Counted from the stretch's first letter, positions 33,358-42,536 are shown. The stretch is 64,000 bases of DNA from Desulfovibrio aminophilus (GCF_023660105.1 NZ_JAMHGA010000012.1:341493-405492), one strand, 5' to 3'. The notes: generated from the sequence alone by a model not told the origin. Made by a program: numbers and translations.

Positions 33358-34260
33358 CTAGGGGAAGGTCAGCGTCTTGACGCTCCAGCCGGCCCCGTCC
33401 GTGGCCACGGCCTTGCCGTTGTGCGTCACCGTCACGCCGCCCACGTTGCCGAGACGGACCCAAAGCTTTTCGGAATACTCGAGATTCACGGCCTCGCCGC
33501 TGCGGATGAAGTATTCCTTCTTGTCCCGGCCGTCCACGGAGACCTCCATCCAGCACATCTGCCCGGGCTTGGCCGTGATGGCCACGGTCTTCGCGCCGGG
33601 CTTGCCCGGAACCGGCTTGGCCTGTTCAGCGGACGCGGGCGCGGCGGTGTCCCTGGGGGTCTCGGCCGGGGCCGGAGCCGCCGGAGCGGGCGCGGTCTCG
33701 ACCACGGGCGCCGGCGTCGGGGCCGGAGCCGGAACCGGCGCGGGTGCGGGAACCCGGGCCGGTTCAGCGGGCCGCTCGGCCTCCGCGACCGGGACCTCGG
33801 CCGGGGCCGGAGCCTCGGTGGCCGTGGCCGCGGGGGCGCTTCCGCCCAGGCTGAGCGTGCCGCGTTTCTGCAGATAGACGACCATGCCCACCAGGACCAC
33901 CACGAGCACGAGGATGATCAGCAGGGTAGGCCAGACGCGGCGGCCGCTCCCCGGGGCCGGGGGCGTCACCGGGGGCCTGCTCGGGGCCGGGCGGCCGTAG
34001 ACCCGTTCCTCCTCCTCGGTCAGATCGAATTCCTGATCGATGACGGAAGCCAGTTCGGCCTCGTCGAGTCCCAGCATCCGGGCGTAATTGCGGACAAAAC
34101 CCTTGGCGTAGACGGGATGCGGCAGGTTCTTGCGGTCGCCCTCCTCCAGCGCCAGGAGAATGCGGCGGCTGATCTTGGTGGACTCCATCACCTGCTTCAG
34201 GGACAGGCTCTTGCGCTCACGTTCGCCGCGCAGCAGCTCTCCCAGTTCCTTCAAGGTCAT
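33358..34260 (-). CDS. RodZ-like membrane protein with HTH and DUF4115 domains
   Basis: A 300-residue bitopic membrane protein: an Xre-type helix-turn-helix (~1-75, LGELLRGERERKSLSLKQVM, VYAKGFVRNYARMLGL), one membrane helix (~110-130), a long Pro/Ala/Val periplasmic linker (~140-215) and a C-terminal DUF4115 beta domain (CWMEVSVDGRDKKEYFIRSG). RodZ links MreB filaments to the cell envelope and sets rod shape. ATG at 34260 is preferred over the in-frame ATG at 34272 because GGAGAG stands just before it. The Pro-rich linker is encoded by low-complexity GC-rich sequence. Possibly also a transcription regulator, as the family name is often applied loosely. Confidence 0.85.
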   Translation of the reverse strand: MTLKELGELLRGERERKSLSLKQVMESTKISRRILLALEEGDRKNLPHPVYAKGFVRNYARMLGLDEAELASVIDQEFDLTEEEERVYGRPAPSRPPVTPPAPGSGRRVWPTLLIILVLVVVLVGMVVYLQKRGTLSLGGSAPAATATEAPAPAEVPVAEAERPAEPARVPAPAPVPAPAPTPAPVVETAPAPAAPAPAETPRDTAAPASAEQAKPVPGKPGAKTVAITAKPGQMCWMEVSVDGRDKKEYFIRSGEAVNLEYSEKLWVRLGNVGGVTVTHNGKAVATDGAGWSVKTLTFP

Positions 34261-34284
34261 GCTTCTCTCCATGGATCAACGGGC

Positions 34285-35220
34285 TTAGTCCCGATATTCG
34301 ATGACGGCCTTCTCCCTCAATTTGTCCAGATATTCCTTGAGGAAGGTTTCCATCTTCTTGTTGTAGAGGTCCTCATAGAGGCCTTCCTTCTCCAGTTCGA
34401 AATCGCCCTGCGGCGCCTCACCAACGGAGTCGATCATGAGCAGGGCGTCGAACCCCTGGGCCTTGAAGGGCTTGCTCACCCCGCCCACCTTCACCCCTTC
34501 CAGGGCGTTGCGCCAATCCGGGGCCAGGTCCGTGCGGGCCACCACGCCCAGGTCGCCGCCGTGCTCCGCGCCCGGGCCCTGGGAATAGAGGGTGGCCGCC
34601 TTGTCGAAGGTCAGCTTGCCGGATTCGATCTCCTGGCGCACCGCCGCGGCGGTCATGCCCTGGGGCAGGACGATCAGGCGAAGGTGCAGATACTCTCCCT
34701 CCGAGCTCTTGCCGTGCTTCGCCTCGAAGGCCTGCTTCACCTCATCCTCGCTGACCACCACCTTGACCAGGCCGCTCACCAGATGGCGCTTCTTGATCTC
34801 CAGCCGCTTGTTCTCGAAGAATTTCTCCCAGGTCAGCCCCTGGACCACCAGTTCCTTGCGCAGTTGCTCCTCGTTGATGCCGGTCTTTTCCATGATCCCG
34901 TTGATCGCGGCCCGCACGTCCGCGTCCGAGACCTTGATGCCGTAGCGCTCCGCCTCCTGCTCCAGGAGGATGTCCATGATCAGCTGGTCGATGATCTGGC
35001 GGCGCAGGGCGTGCATCTCCTCGGCGTTGGCCGGGTTGGCGTAGCCGCCGTCGATGGCCATCTTGACCTGTTGCTTCAGGTCATAGTCGGTGATGATCTT
35101 CCCGTTGGCCACGGCCACGATGCGGTCCGCGACGAACTCGGCGGCGCGCGCCGAGGCGGCCCCCAGGATCACGGCCAGGCACAGCAGGATGGCGGCGGGA
35201 ACGGAAAAACGTCTGATCAA
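34285..35220 (-). CDS. SurA-type periplasmic chaperone / peptidyl-prolyl isomerase
   Basis: A 311-residue exported protein. It starts at TTG 35220 (LIRRFSVPAAILL) with AAGGAG 8 bases upstream. The signal peptide is cleaved near ASARA-AE. The N-terminal SurA core (RIVAVANGKIITDYDLKQQV, RRQIIDQLIMDILLEQEAER) is followed by a single rotamase (parvulin) domain (LRLIVLPQGMTAAAVRQEIE; GPGAEHGGDLGVVARTDLAP). SurA helps fold outer-membrane proteins. It has its own promoter and follows a second SurA-like lipoprotein gene. Confidence 0.88.
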   Translation of the reverse strand: MIRRFSVPAAILLCLAVILGAASARAAEFVADRIVAVANGKIITDYDLKQQVKMAIDGGYANPANAEEMHALRRQIIDQLIMDILLEQEAERYGIKVSDADVRAAINGIMEKTGINEEQLRKELVVQGLTWEKFFENKRLEIKKRHLVSGLVKVVVSEDEVKQAFEAKHGKSSEGEYLHLRLIVLPQGMTAAAVRQEIESGKLTFDKAATLYSQGPGAEHGGDLGVVARTDLAPDWRNALEGVKVGGVSKPFKAQGFDALLMIDSVGEAPQGDFELEKEGLYEDLYNKKMETFLKEYLDKLREKAVIEYRD

Positions 35221-35289
35221 GATTCGGCTCCTTGTCGTGCCGCGCCCGCCGGAAACGGAACGCCCGACGGTTTGCGGAAAGGCCCGCAC

Positions 35290-35318
35290 ACTGTAGTCTC
35301 TTTGTTTCCGGGTTGCAA
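35290..35318 (-). promoter_or_regulatory. Sigma-70 promoter for the SurA-RodZ-recO-glyQS unit
   Basis: On the minus strand TTGCAA (35318-35313) and TACAGT (35295-35290) are separated by 17 bases. It would yield a leader of about 60 bases before the TTG start. Confidence 0.5.
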
Positions 35319-35347
35319 CGGCGGCCGCAGCGCGCGTCGCGCCGGGG

Positions 35348-36478
35348 CTACTTCCTTCCGGCCGCTTTCGGCGCGGGCGCGGCGTCCGGGGCGGCCTCCT
35401 CGATGTCGCCCTGGTCCACTTCCTGGTCCTCGCCGGGCTCCATGATCACGCCGTCGCCGGCCTGCTCCTGCTCTCCAGTGGCGGCCGCGACTCCCTCGCC
35501 CCCCGGCTCCTTGTCCCCGAGCAGCTCCATCTCGGTTCCCAGGGTCTTGCGGTCCTCGCCCCCCTGGGCGGCGGGCAGCAGGTGCGCGCTCACCGCGATC
35601 TTCGCCGCGCCGAGCTTCGCCCCCAGCCACTTCTCGAAGGCCTCCTGGAGCTTGACCTCGGCCAGGGCCTGCTCGATGAACGGGTAGGCCTGCTCGGCCG
35701 AAAGCACCGCGGCGGGCAGCCGTTCCAGAAGCACGAGGCTCTTGTAGCCGGACTCGTCACGCAGAATGGAGGTGTTCTGCCCCGGCTGGAGCTTGGCCAG
35801 GGCGTCGCGCCACTGGTCCGGCATCTGCCCCTCGCGCATGGTCAGCTCGCGCACCGTGGCCGCTCCCTGGTTCGCGGCCAGGGATTCCGGGTCGCGTTTC
35901 TTGCGGTATTCCTCCAGCGCCTTCTCCACCATCTCCCGCTCCGGGGCGAGGATCAAGGCCAGCCGCACGCGCGGCGGCAGGGAGAACTCCTGGGTGTGGG
36001 AGCGGTAGTACTCCTCGGCCTCGGCGAACTCGATGCGCACCTGGGGCCGCAGAACCTGCTGGAAGAAACGCTCCAGGATGAGATGGGAGCGCAGCTGCTT
36101 CCGCCAGGACTCAATATCGATATACTCCTCCACCAGGATCTGCTCGAAGGCCCCTGGCGGGTAGTCGGCGCGGATCGTGTTCTCGGCCTCGCGCACCTCC
36201 TCGTCCGTGGGGAGCAGGTCGCGCGACTCCATCTCCTCGGTCACCAGTTCGAGCATGATGAGCTGGCCCAGCACCTGGCCATACTCCTTCTTGAGCGTCG
36301 CCACGCTGGGCGCGGCGGCCGCGATCTCCAGATGCATCATGTCGTGCTGGAATTCGAGCTGGTTCAGATAGATCGGGCGGCCGTCCACGCGGGCCACCAC
36401 CCCGGCCTCCTCGTCGGAGGCAGAGGAACAGGCCGCCAACGGCAGACACAGGAGAAAGAAGAGGAGCAGTCGTTTCAT
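35348..36478 (-). CDS. SurA/PrsA-like lipoprotein (peptidyl-prolyl isomerase family)
   Basis: A 376-residue lipoprotein: signal peptide with lipobox PLAAC (Cys17), SurA-like N-terminal helices (VARVDGRPIYLNQLEFQHD, LGQLIMLELVTEEMESRDLL) and a degenerate parvulin-like domain around LALILAPEREMVEKAL. Then a ~65-residue acidic, low-complexity tail follows (EPGEDQEVDQGDIEEAAPD). Rotamase active-site residues are hard to identify, so it may act only as a holdase. Its ATG overlaps the mfd stop (ATGA), so it is co-translated with mfd. It is a membrane-anchored counterpart of the soluble SurA next door. Confidence 0.8.
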   Translation of the reverse strand: MKRLLLFFLLCLPLAACSSASDEEAGVVARVDGRPIYLNQLEFQHDMMHLEIAAAAPSVATLKKEYGQVLGQLIMLELVTEEMESRDLLPTDEEVREAENTIRADYPPGAFEQILVEEYIDIESWRKQLRSHLILERFFQQVLRPQVRIEFAEAEEYYRSHTQEFSLPPRVRLALILAPEREMVEKALEEYRKKRDPESLAANQGAATVRELTMREGQMPDQWRDALAKLQPGQNTSILRDESGYKSLVLLERLPAAVLSAEQAYPFIEQALAEVKLQEAFEKWLGAKLGAAKIAVSAHLLPAAQGGEDRKTLGTEMELLGDKEPGGEGVAAATGEQEQAGDGVIMEPGEDQEVDQGDIEEAAPDAAPAPKAAGRK

Positions 36479-39400
36479 CGGGTCGGTTCCGTGGCCGCCC
36501 CGGCCTCGCGGCCGAGCAGGCCGTCCAGCTCGCGGTTGAGGGCGGCGATGTTCTCCCGGACCAGTCCATCCCCGGCGGCCCGGATTTCCAGCTTGCCCGG
36601 CGGCAGCAGCTTGGCCCGTCCAGGTCTGGCCGCCACCCAGGCGACCAACTCCGAGGGCGACACCGCGTCGTTGTCCGGGCCGAAGGACAACACGGCCCGG
36701 GTGGGCGTCAGCTCGGCCCGCACCACCTGCAGCCGCGACAGGGTGCGCTTGAAGTGCAGCACGGCCAGGAAGTTCTCCAGGGCCTCGGGCAGGGGCCCGA
36801 AGCGGTCGCGGATCTCGCCCTCCAGCTCCTTGAGCGCCGTCTCGGTGTTGGCCGAGGACAGAGCCTTGTAGTAGCTCAGCCGCTCCCGGGACTCCTGCAT
36901 GTAGTCCCCGGGGATGTGGGCCTCGAAGACGAAGGTCAGCTCCGGGTCCGTGACCTGGCGGCGGGATTCGCCGCGCAGCCTGCGCACCTCTTCTTCCAGC
37001 ATTTCCAGGAACAAGTCCAGCCCCACGCGGCCGATCTGGCCGGACTGGGCCTCGCCCAGGATGTTCCCGGTCCCGCGCAGGCGCAGGTCCTCCATGGCCA
37101 CCTTGAATCCCGCTCCGAGATAATCCAGGTCCAGGATGATCCGCAAGCGTCGCCGCGACTGCTCGGGCAGCCCGTCCACCGAGGGCACCACGAAGAAGGC
37201 GTAGGCCTGCCGCTCGCTGCGGCCCACCCGGCCGCGCAGCTGGTAAAGTTGGCCCAGGCCGAACATCTGGGCCTGGTCCACGATGAGCGTGTTGGCGTTG
37301 GGGAAGTCCAGCCCGGACTCGACGATGGCCGTGCAGACCAGCACGTCCATCTCGCCGTGCCAGAAGCGGTGCATGGCCTCCTCCAGGCCCTTCTCGGACA
37401 TCTGGCCGTGAGCCATGCCCACGCGGGCCTCGGGCGCGAGCTTCTTCACATACTCGGCCACCCGCTCCAGGCCCTGCACCCGGTTGTAGACCCAGAAGAC
37501 CTGTCCGCCCCGGGCCAGCTCCCGCTTCAGCACGTTGCCCAGGAAGGTGTCGTCGCGCTCCACCAGGGCGGTCTCCACGGCCTTGCGCTCCGGCGGCGGG
37601 GTCTCGATGACCGAGAGCCCGCGCAGGCCCGAAAGCGAGAGCTGGAGCGTGCGCGGAATGGGCGTGGCCGTGAGCGTGAGCACGTCGATGTTCTTGCGGT
37701 AGTGCTTGAGCTTTTCCTTGTGCTTGACGCCGAAGCGCTGTTCCTCGTCCAGGATGAGCAGGCCCAGGCGGGGAAAGGACACGTCCTGGGAGAGCAGGCG
37801 GTGGGTGCCGATGAGGATGTCCACCTCGCCCCGGGCCGTGGCCGCGGTCACGGCCTTCTGCCGGTCCTTGGGCACGAAGCGGCTGAGCATGTCCACCCGC
37901 ACCGGGAAGCTCTCCATGCGCTTGAGGAAGGTTTGGTAGTGCTGCTCGGCCAGGACCGTGGTGGGACAGAGCAGGGCCACCTGCCGCCCCTCGAGCACGG
38001 CCCGGAAGGCCGCGCGCAGGGCCACCTCGGTCTTGCCGAAGCCCACGTCGCCGCAGACGAGGCGGTCCATGGGCTCGGTCTTCTCCATGTCGGCGAAGAC
38101 GTCGGACACGGCCCGTGCCTGGTCCGGGGTCTCCTCGAAGCCGAAGGTGGTCTCGAACTCCCAGTACAGTTCCGAGGGCGGCCCGTAGCCGTAGCCCTTG
38201 GCCACGCGGCGGAAGGCGTACATCTCCACCAGTTCGGCCGCGATCTTCTCGATGGCCTTGCGGGCCCGCTCGGTGGCGCTGCGCCAGCGCGCCCCGCCCA
38301 GCTTGTCCAGGGAAGGCGAGACGCCTTCCGGACCCTTGAAGCGCTGCACGAGGTTCAAGCGGTCCACGGGCAGGTAGAGTCGGTCGTCCTTGTCGAAAAA
38401 CAGCAGGAGGTAGTCGTTGGCCGCCTCGCCCACCGAGAGCCGGTGCAGCCCCCCGAAGCGGGCCAGGCCGTAGTCCCGGTGCACGAGCAGGTCGCCCTCC
38501 AGCAGGTCGTCGTAGCGGTCCAGGCCCTCGAAGGGCTTGTCACGGGAGGTCCGCCGCCCCTCGGCCACGGGCTCGGGCTGGAGCACGTCCTCGGCCAGGA
38601 CGAGCATGTCGGCCCAGGCCAGGTCGAAGCCCTTCTTCAGGGGCGAGACCAGGGCGAACAGGCCGCGCGCGTCCGGGGAGTACTCCGTGGACAGCGGCAG
38701 CTCCTCCTGGGCCGCCAGGGTCAGGAACTTGCGGCGGGAGCGCTCGGAGCGGAAGGAGAGGACGGTCTGGCGGCGGCTCCGGGCCCAGCCCTTGAGCCCG
38801 TTCACCAGGGCGGTCCAGGGGCGGCGCTGCTCCTCGGGCTTCCAGAAGAGGTCCGCGAAGGCGTTCACCGTCTGCTCGGGCAGCTCCGCGCCGTCGCGGT
38901 CCCGGCCCAGGGTCAGGTCCTCGAACACGAGCTGGCGCTTCTGCAGATAGGCCTGTCGCGCCGACTCCTCGGGCCGCAGCAGGAAGCGCACGGGCCAGCG
39001 GCGGCCGGTCGCCTCGGTTTCGCGGCGCAGGAACTCGCGCCAGGAAAAGACGTGCTCCTCCAGCCGGGCGCGCAGGTCCGTGGCCGAGGAGAGAATCCAG
39101 ACCGCGTCCGGCGGAAGGTGGGCCTCGATGCCCACGGCGTCGTCCCAGAACAGGCCGGGCCAGACCTGGCCGTCCACCCGCTCCGCGCCTTCCAGCAAGG
39201 CCTGCTCCTCGGCCGGGCCCATCTCGCCGGTGGTCTTGAGCTTGCGCCACCAGGCCCGGGCGGACTGGCCGTGCTCGCCGGAATAGAGCCCCGGGGCCAC
39301 GGGCAGGATCACGGCCTCGGCCAGCTCGGCGCGCGAGCGCTGGCTGGAGGGGTCGAAGAGCCGCACGCCCTCCAGGGTGTCGCCGAAGAACTCCAGGCGC

Positions 39401-39993
39401 AGCGGCAGGCCGTAGCCCGGGGCGTAGATGTCCAGGATGTCGCCGCGCACGGCCAGTTCGCCCGGCGCGCCCACCAGGGGCCGCGAGACGTAGCCCCAGA
39501 GCGCGGCCTGCTCGCGGATGAGCTCGGGCGACATCTCGTCGCCCCGGGCCAGGGTCAGGTTGTTGGCCCGCAGCAGGTCCGGCCGGGGCCAGCGGGGCAG
39601 AAGGTTGTCCGCCGTGAGCAGCACGGCCCGGGGCGTGGAGCCGTAGGCCAGGGAATAGAGCGCGGCCCAGCGCGCGGCCCATTCGTCCGACTCCGGCCGC
39701 TTGGGCAGATAGGGCGGCAGTTCGGTCCAGGGACGTCCCCAGGGAACCAGGGCGTCCTCGTCCGGCTCCTGGCCCGGACGGCGGCCGCACTCCAGGAACA
39801 GCCGCAACAGGGCGGCCAACTCCCGGTGCTCGCGCGCGCCGGAGGCGACCAGGACCACGCTCCGGCCCCGGGCCATGAGGGCCTGGGCAGCCAGGGCCTG
39901 CGACGCCGGGCCGCTTTTGAAGACGCGCAGGGCGGCCCGGCCGCCCTCCAGAAATTCAGTGAGTTCCTTGGGGTAGTCCAATTGTCCATCCAA
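36475..39993 (-). CDS. mfd: Transcription-repair coupling factor Mfd
   Basis: About 1172 residues. Mfd removes RNA polymerase stalled at DNA lesions and recruits UvrA. In order: UvrB-like N-terminal domains, an RNA-polymerase-interacting CarD-like domain (DLLVHRDYGLARFGGLHRL), the translocase (Walker A GDVGFGKTEVA, DEEQRFGVKHKEKLK, TATPIPRTL, QLRGRVGRSERQAYA) and the TRCF C-terminal domain. The start is uncertain: the frame is open to a TTG at 40044, but that would cross the cheW terminator hairpin (40002-40034). TTG at 39993 or 39981 is therefore more likely; no strong Shine-Dalgarno sequence marks any of them. Downstream it overlaps the lipoprotein gene by 4 bases. Confidence 0.93.
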   Translation of the reverse strand: MDGQLDYPKELTEFLEGGRAALRVFKSGPASQALAAQALMARGRSVVLVASGAREHRELAALLRLFLECGRRPGQEPDEDALVPWGRPWTELPPYLPKRPESDEWAARWAALYSLAYGSTPRAVLLTADNLLPRWPRPDLLRANNLTLARGDEMSPELIREQAALWGYVSRPLVGAPGELAVRGDILDIYAPGYGLPLRLEFFGDTLEGVRLFDPSSQRSRAELAEAVILPVAPGLYSGEHGQSARAWWRKLKTTGEMGPAEEQALLEGAERVDGQVWPGLFWDDAVGIEAHLPPDAVWILSSATDLRARLEEHVFSWREFLRRETEATGRRWPVRFLLRPEESARQAYLQKRQLVFEDLTLGRDRDGAELPEQTVNAFADLFWKPEEQRRPWTALVNGLKGWARSRRQTVLSFRSERSRRKFLTLAAQEELPLSTEYSPDARGLFALVSPLKKGFDLAWADMLVLAEDVLQPEPVAEGRRTSRDKPFEGLDRYDDLLEGDLLVHRDYGLARFGGLHRLSVGEAANDYLLLFFDKDDRLYLPVDRLNLVQRFKGPEGVSPSLDKLGGARWRSATERARKAIEKIAAELVEMYAFRRVAKGYGYGPPSELYWEFETTFGFEETPDQARAVSDVFADMEKTEPMDRLVCGDVGFGKTEVALRAAFRAVLEGRQVALLCPTTVLAEQHYQTFLKRMESFPVRVDMLSRFVPKDRQKAVTAATARGEVDILIGTHRLLSQDVSFPRLGLLILDEEQRFGVKHKEKLKHYRKNIDVLTLTATPIPRTLQLSLSGLRGLSVIETPPPERKAVETALVERDDTFLGNVLKRELARGGQVFWVYNRVQGLERVAEYVKKLAPEARVGMAHGQMSEKGLEEAMHRFWHGEMDVLVCTAIVESGLDFPNANTLIVDQAQMFGLGQLYQLRGRVGRSERQAYAFFVVPSVDGLPEQSRRRLRIILDLDYLGAGFKVAMEDLRLRGTGNILGEAQSGQIGRVGLDLFLEMLEEEVRRLRGESRRQVTDPELTFVFEAHIPGDYMQESRERLSYYKALSSANTETALKELEGEIRDRFGPLPEALENFLAVLHFKRTLSRLQVVRAELTPTRAVLSFGPDNDAVSPSELVAWVAARPGRAKLLPPGKLEIRAAGDGLVRENIAALNRELDGLLGREAGAATEPTR

Positions 39994-40001
39994 AGGCGAA
40001 A

Positions 40002-40034
40002 GCCGCCCTCCGCCGTCGCCGGGCGGAAGGCGGC
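40002..40034 (-). terminator. Hairpin terminator after cheW
   Basis: 40002-40014 pairs with 40022-40034 (13 bp, one mismatch) and is followed on the minus strand by CTTTCGCCTTT. It separates cheW from mfd. Confidence 0.55.
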
Positions 40035-40062
40035 CTGCCGTCAAGACGTGGATCGGAGGCGG

Positions 40063-40539
40063 TCAGACCTGGCTCAGGGCTTCCTTTTCCTCGCCGGAAA
40101 GCAGCCGGTTCAGGTCGAGCAGGATGAGCAGGCGGTCCTGGAGCTTGCCCACTCCGCTGATGTACTCGGACTCAAGGCCCGAAACCACCGGCGGCGGCGG
40201 CTCCACCGTGTTGGCCGGAATGCGCAGCACCTCGGACACGGAGTCCACCACGAACCCGACGATCATCTGGTTGATCTCGATGACGATGATCCGGGTATGC
40301 TTGTCGTGGTCGCGGGTCTCCAGGCCGAAGCGCTTGCGCAGGTCAACGATGGGGATGACCTTGCCGCGCAGGTTGATGACACCCTCGACGAATTCCGGCG
40401 CGCGGGGGACCTTCGTGATCTCCATGGTGCGGATGATCTCCTGCACCTTGAGGATGTCCACGCCGAATTCCTCTTCGCCGATGCTGAAGGTGACCAACTG
40501 GATGAGTTCGTCGTCCTGTTTCTTCATGGCCTCGCTCAT
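40063..40539 (-). CDS. cheW: Chemotaxis coupling protein CheW
   Basis: A 158-residue cytoplasmic adaptor linking chemoreceptors to CheA. The CheW SH3-like fold is clear: LVTFSIGEEEFGVDILKVQE, VPRAPEFVEGVINLRGKVIP, VDLRKRFGL and GVGKLQDRLLILLDL. GAGGAG lies 6 bases before the ATG. It is monocistronic, with its own strong promoter and a terminator before mfd, and not in a che operon here. Confidence 0.96.
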   Translation of the reverse strand: MSEAMKKQDDELIQLVTFSIGEEEFGVDILKVQEIIRTMEITKVPRAPEFVEGVINLRGKVIPIVDLRKRFGLETRDHDKHTRIIVIEINQMIVGFVVDSVSEVLRIPANTVEPPPPVVSGLESEYISGVGKLQDRLLILLDLNRLLSGEEKEALSQV

Positions 40540-40594
40540 GGCCGCTCCTCTGGTCGGAGGTTCAGGGCGGTCCCTTCCCCGCCCGTCTTAACGA

Positions 40595-40623
40595 ACTATC
40601 GCAACGGGATTTTTTTTTGTCAA
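40595..40623 (-). promoter_or_regulatory. Sigma-70 promoter for cheW
   Basis: Consensus TTGACA (40623-40618) and GATAGT (40600-40595) are separated by 17 bases that begin with an eight-A tract. Confidence 0.55.
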
Positions 40624-40677
40624 TGAGATTCGGCAACCGTTCGACAATCCAAACGGTTTGAGCCGCTCAGGCCGGAT

Positions 40678-40706
40678 TTGACTCTTCAGGCGGAAAACTC
40701 TAATTG
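40678..40706 (+). promoter_or_regulatory. Candidate promoter for the 72-residue protein
   Basis: TTGACT (40678-40683), a 17-base spacer and TAATTG (40701-40706), 56 bases before the ATG. Divergent from the cheW promoter. Confidence 0.35.
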
Positions 40707-40761
40707 ACGCGGAACGCCTTCCACGGCTAATTCGAACCAAATCCCGGAGGACATCTCCCGC

Positions 40762-40980
40762 ATGGGACAATATTTTCCTTTCCTCGACCAGGCTTCCCTG
40801 GAGGACCAGATCCGCAATCTGGCCGACGACGAACTGCTCGATTTCTGGGAGGAGACCCAGCACATGGCCAAGCTCTCCGACAGGGAGCAGGAAGAGGAGG
40901 CCCCGGGCTACAGCCCCGAATACGAGCGCCTCATCCTGCACGAACTCCAGGTGCGCACCTGCCGGCGCGGCCGCGACTAG
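40762..40980 (+). CDS. Small acidic protein of unknown function
   Basis: A 72-residue soluble protein, rich in Glu/Asp, beginning [20 protein letters not shown] and containing [14 protein letters not shown]. It looks helical, without cysteines except one near the basic C-terminus (RTCRRGRD). I do not recognise the family. It is a monocistronic unit with a candidate promoter and a very strong terminator, which supports real expression. GGAGGA lies 11 bases before the ATG, a long spacing. Confidence 0.65.
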   Translation: MGQYFPFLDQASLEDQIRNLADDELLDFWEETQHMAKLSDREQEEEAPGYSPEYERLILHELQVRTCRRGRD

Positions 40981-41006
40981 GCCCGTCCTCCCCGACGACC
41001 GCACAG

Positions 41007-41036
41007 GACGCCCCGTTCGCGGGGCGTCTTTTTTTT
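41007..41036 (+). terminator. Strong UUCG-tetraloop terminator
   Basis: GACGCCCCG (41007-41015), loop TTCG, CGGGGCGTC (41020-41028), then eight T. A textbook intrinsic terminator after the 72-residue protein; the convergent UDP-glucose dehydrogenase gene ends 6 bases beyond it. Confidence 0.95.
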
Positions 41037-41041
41037 CGTCC

Positions 41042-42382
41042 TCAGCCCCGCACCGGGGCCCGGCCGATGCTGAAGTAGGCGAAGCCCTTGCGGCCCATGC
41101 CCGCCGGGTCGTAGAGGTTGCGGCCGTCGAAGACGATCGGCGCGCGCAGCAGGGACTTCATGCGGCCGAAGTCCGGGTTGCGGAACTGGTTCCACTCCGT
41201 GACCACGGCCAGGACGTCCGCGCCGATCAGGGCCTCGTATTGCCCGTCCACGATCTCCAGGAGAGGATTGCCGTCCAACTCCCGGCGCGCGCGCCCGGCG
41301 GCCACCGGGTCGAAGGCCCGCACCCGCATGCCCTGGGACGTCAGGCGCGCGATCACCTCCCGCGCCGGGGCCTCGCGGATGTCGTCCGTGTTCGGCTTGA
41401 AGGCCAGGCCCCAGAGCGCCAGGGTCTTGCCCGAGACCCCGCCCTGGGCCGCGAAATACTCCTCCACCTTGTGGGCCAGGAGCCGCTTCTGCGCCTCGTT
41501 CACCGCGTCCACCGAGCTCATGAGCCGGGGCTCGTAGCCGTGGTCCCGGGCCGTGCCGATGAGCGCCTTGACGTCCTTGGGAAAGCACGAGCCGCCGTAG
41601 CCCGCGCCGGGGTAGATGAAGCTGTAGCCGATGCGCGAGTCCGAGCCGATGCCCAGCCGCACCTCGCCCACGTCCGCGCCCACCCGCTCGCAGATGTTGG
41701 CCACCTCGTTGATGAAGGATATCTTCGTGGCCAGCATGCAGTTGGCCGCGTACTTGGTCATCTCCGCGCTGCGCACGCCCATGACGATGAGCTTTTCCCG
41801 ACTGCGGGCGAAGGGCGCGTAAAGCGAGCGCAGAAGCTCCGCGCTCTCCTCGCTCGACGTGCCCACCACCACCCGGTCGGGCTTCATGAAGTCGCTGACC
41901 GCGTCGCCCTCCTTGAGGAACTCCGGGTTGGAGACCACGTCGAAGGAGATCGCCGCGCCCCGCGCGGCCAGCTCGGCGGCGATGAGCCCGCGCACCCGGT
42001 CGGCCGTGCCCACCGGCACCGTGGACTTGTCCACCACCACCACCGGAGCGGCCATGCACCGGCCGATGTCCCGGGCCACGCCCTCCACGTAGGAGAGGTC
42101 GCAGGTCCCGTCATCCCGCGAGGGCGTGCCCACCGTGATGAACACCAGGGCCGCGCCGCGCAGCCCCTCGGAAAGCTCCGTGGTGAAGGTCAGGCGGCCC
42201 TGGGCCGTATTCCGGCGCACCAAGTCCTCGAGGCCCGGCTCGTAGATGTGCACCCGGCCCGCGCGCAATCCCTCGACCACCTCGGGGTTCACGTCCACGC
42301 AGGCCACCTCGTTGCCCATCTCCGCCAGGCAGGCCGCCGACACCAGACCCACGTATCCCGTCCCCACGATGCACACGTTCAT
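41042..42382 (-). CDS. ugd: UDP-glucose 6-dehydrogenase
   Basis: A 446-residue NAD-dependent enzyme oxidising UDP-glucose to UDP-glucuronate for envelope or capsule polysaccharides. The N-terminal Rossmann motif [20 protein letters not shown], the substrate-binding [13 protein letters not shown] and [14 protein letters not shown], the catalytic cysteine in [11 protein letters not shown], and the C-terminal domain [17 protein letters not shown] are all present. ATG at 42382 is chosen, with AGGAG 8 bases upstream. GDP-mannose dehydrogenases are related, but the YGGSCFPKD context favours UDP-glucose. Confidence 0.92.
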   Translation of the reverse strand: MNVCIVGTGYVGLVSAACLAEMGNEVACVDVNPEVVEGLRAGRVHIYEPGLEDLVRRNTAQGRLTFTTELSEGLRGAALVFITVGTPSRDDGTCDLSYVEGVARDIGRCMAAPVVVVDKSTVPVGTADRVRGLIAAELAARGAAISFDVVSNPEFLKEGDAVSDFMKPDRVVVGTSSEESAELLRSLYAPFARSREKLIVMGVRSAEMTKYAANCMLATKISFINEVANICERVGADVGEVRLGIGSDSRIGYSFIYPGAGYGGSCFPKDVKALIGTARDHGYEPRLMSSVDAVNEAQKRLLAHKVEEYFAAQGGVSGKTLALWGLAFKPNTDDIREAPAREVIARLTSQGMRVRAFDPVAAGRARRELDGNPLLEIVDGQYEALIGADVLAVVTEWNQFRNPDFGRMKSLLRAPIVFDGRNLYDPAGMGRKGFAYFSIGRAPVRG

Positions 42383-42472
42383 CAAGAAACTCCTTTCGCC
42401 TCGGATTCCGAACGTCGCCCATGCGTTAGCCTCACCAAACCAGGGGTGTCAACAGAATCCAGGCAAGCCGCC

Positions 42473-42502
42473 TTGCAATCCAGCCCGTTCCCTCGTAGGA
42501 AC
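42473..42502 (+). promoter_or_regulatory. Candidate promoter/operator for the pdxJ operon
   Basis: TTGCAA (42473-42478), a 17-base spacer and TAGGAA (42496-42501). An inverted repeat GTTCC (42487-42491) / GGAAC (42498-42502) overlaps the -10, so repression at this site is conceivable. Confidence 0.3.
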
Positions 42503-42536
42503 CGGGAAAGAGATCAAGAAAAACCGGAGGAACCGC

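Noticed and set aside
33600..33850. Tandem DNA repeat in the RodZ-like gene
   Set aside because: It is low-complexity Pro/Ala/Val coding sequence for the periplasmic linker, not an independent repeat element.
36754..40626. A 1290-codon open frame on the plus strand opposite mfd and cheW
   Set aside because: It is antisense to two clear genes, is Gly/Leu/His/Gln/Arg-rich and matches no family I know. In DNA this GC-rich the frame opposite a real gene is often open.
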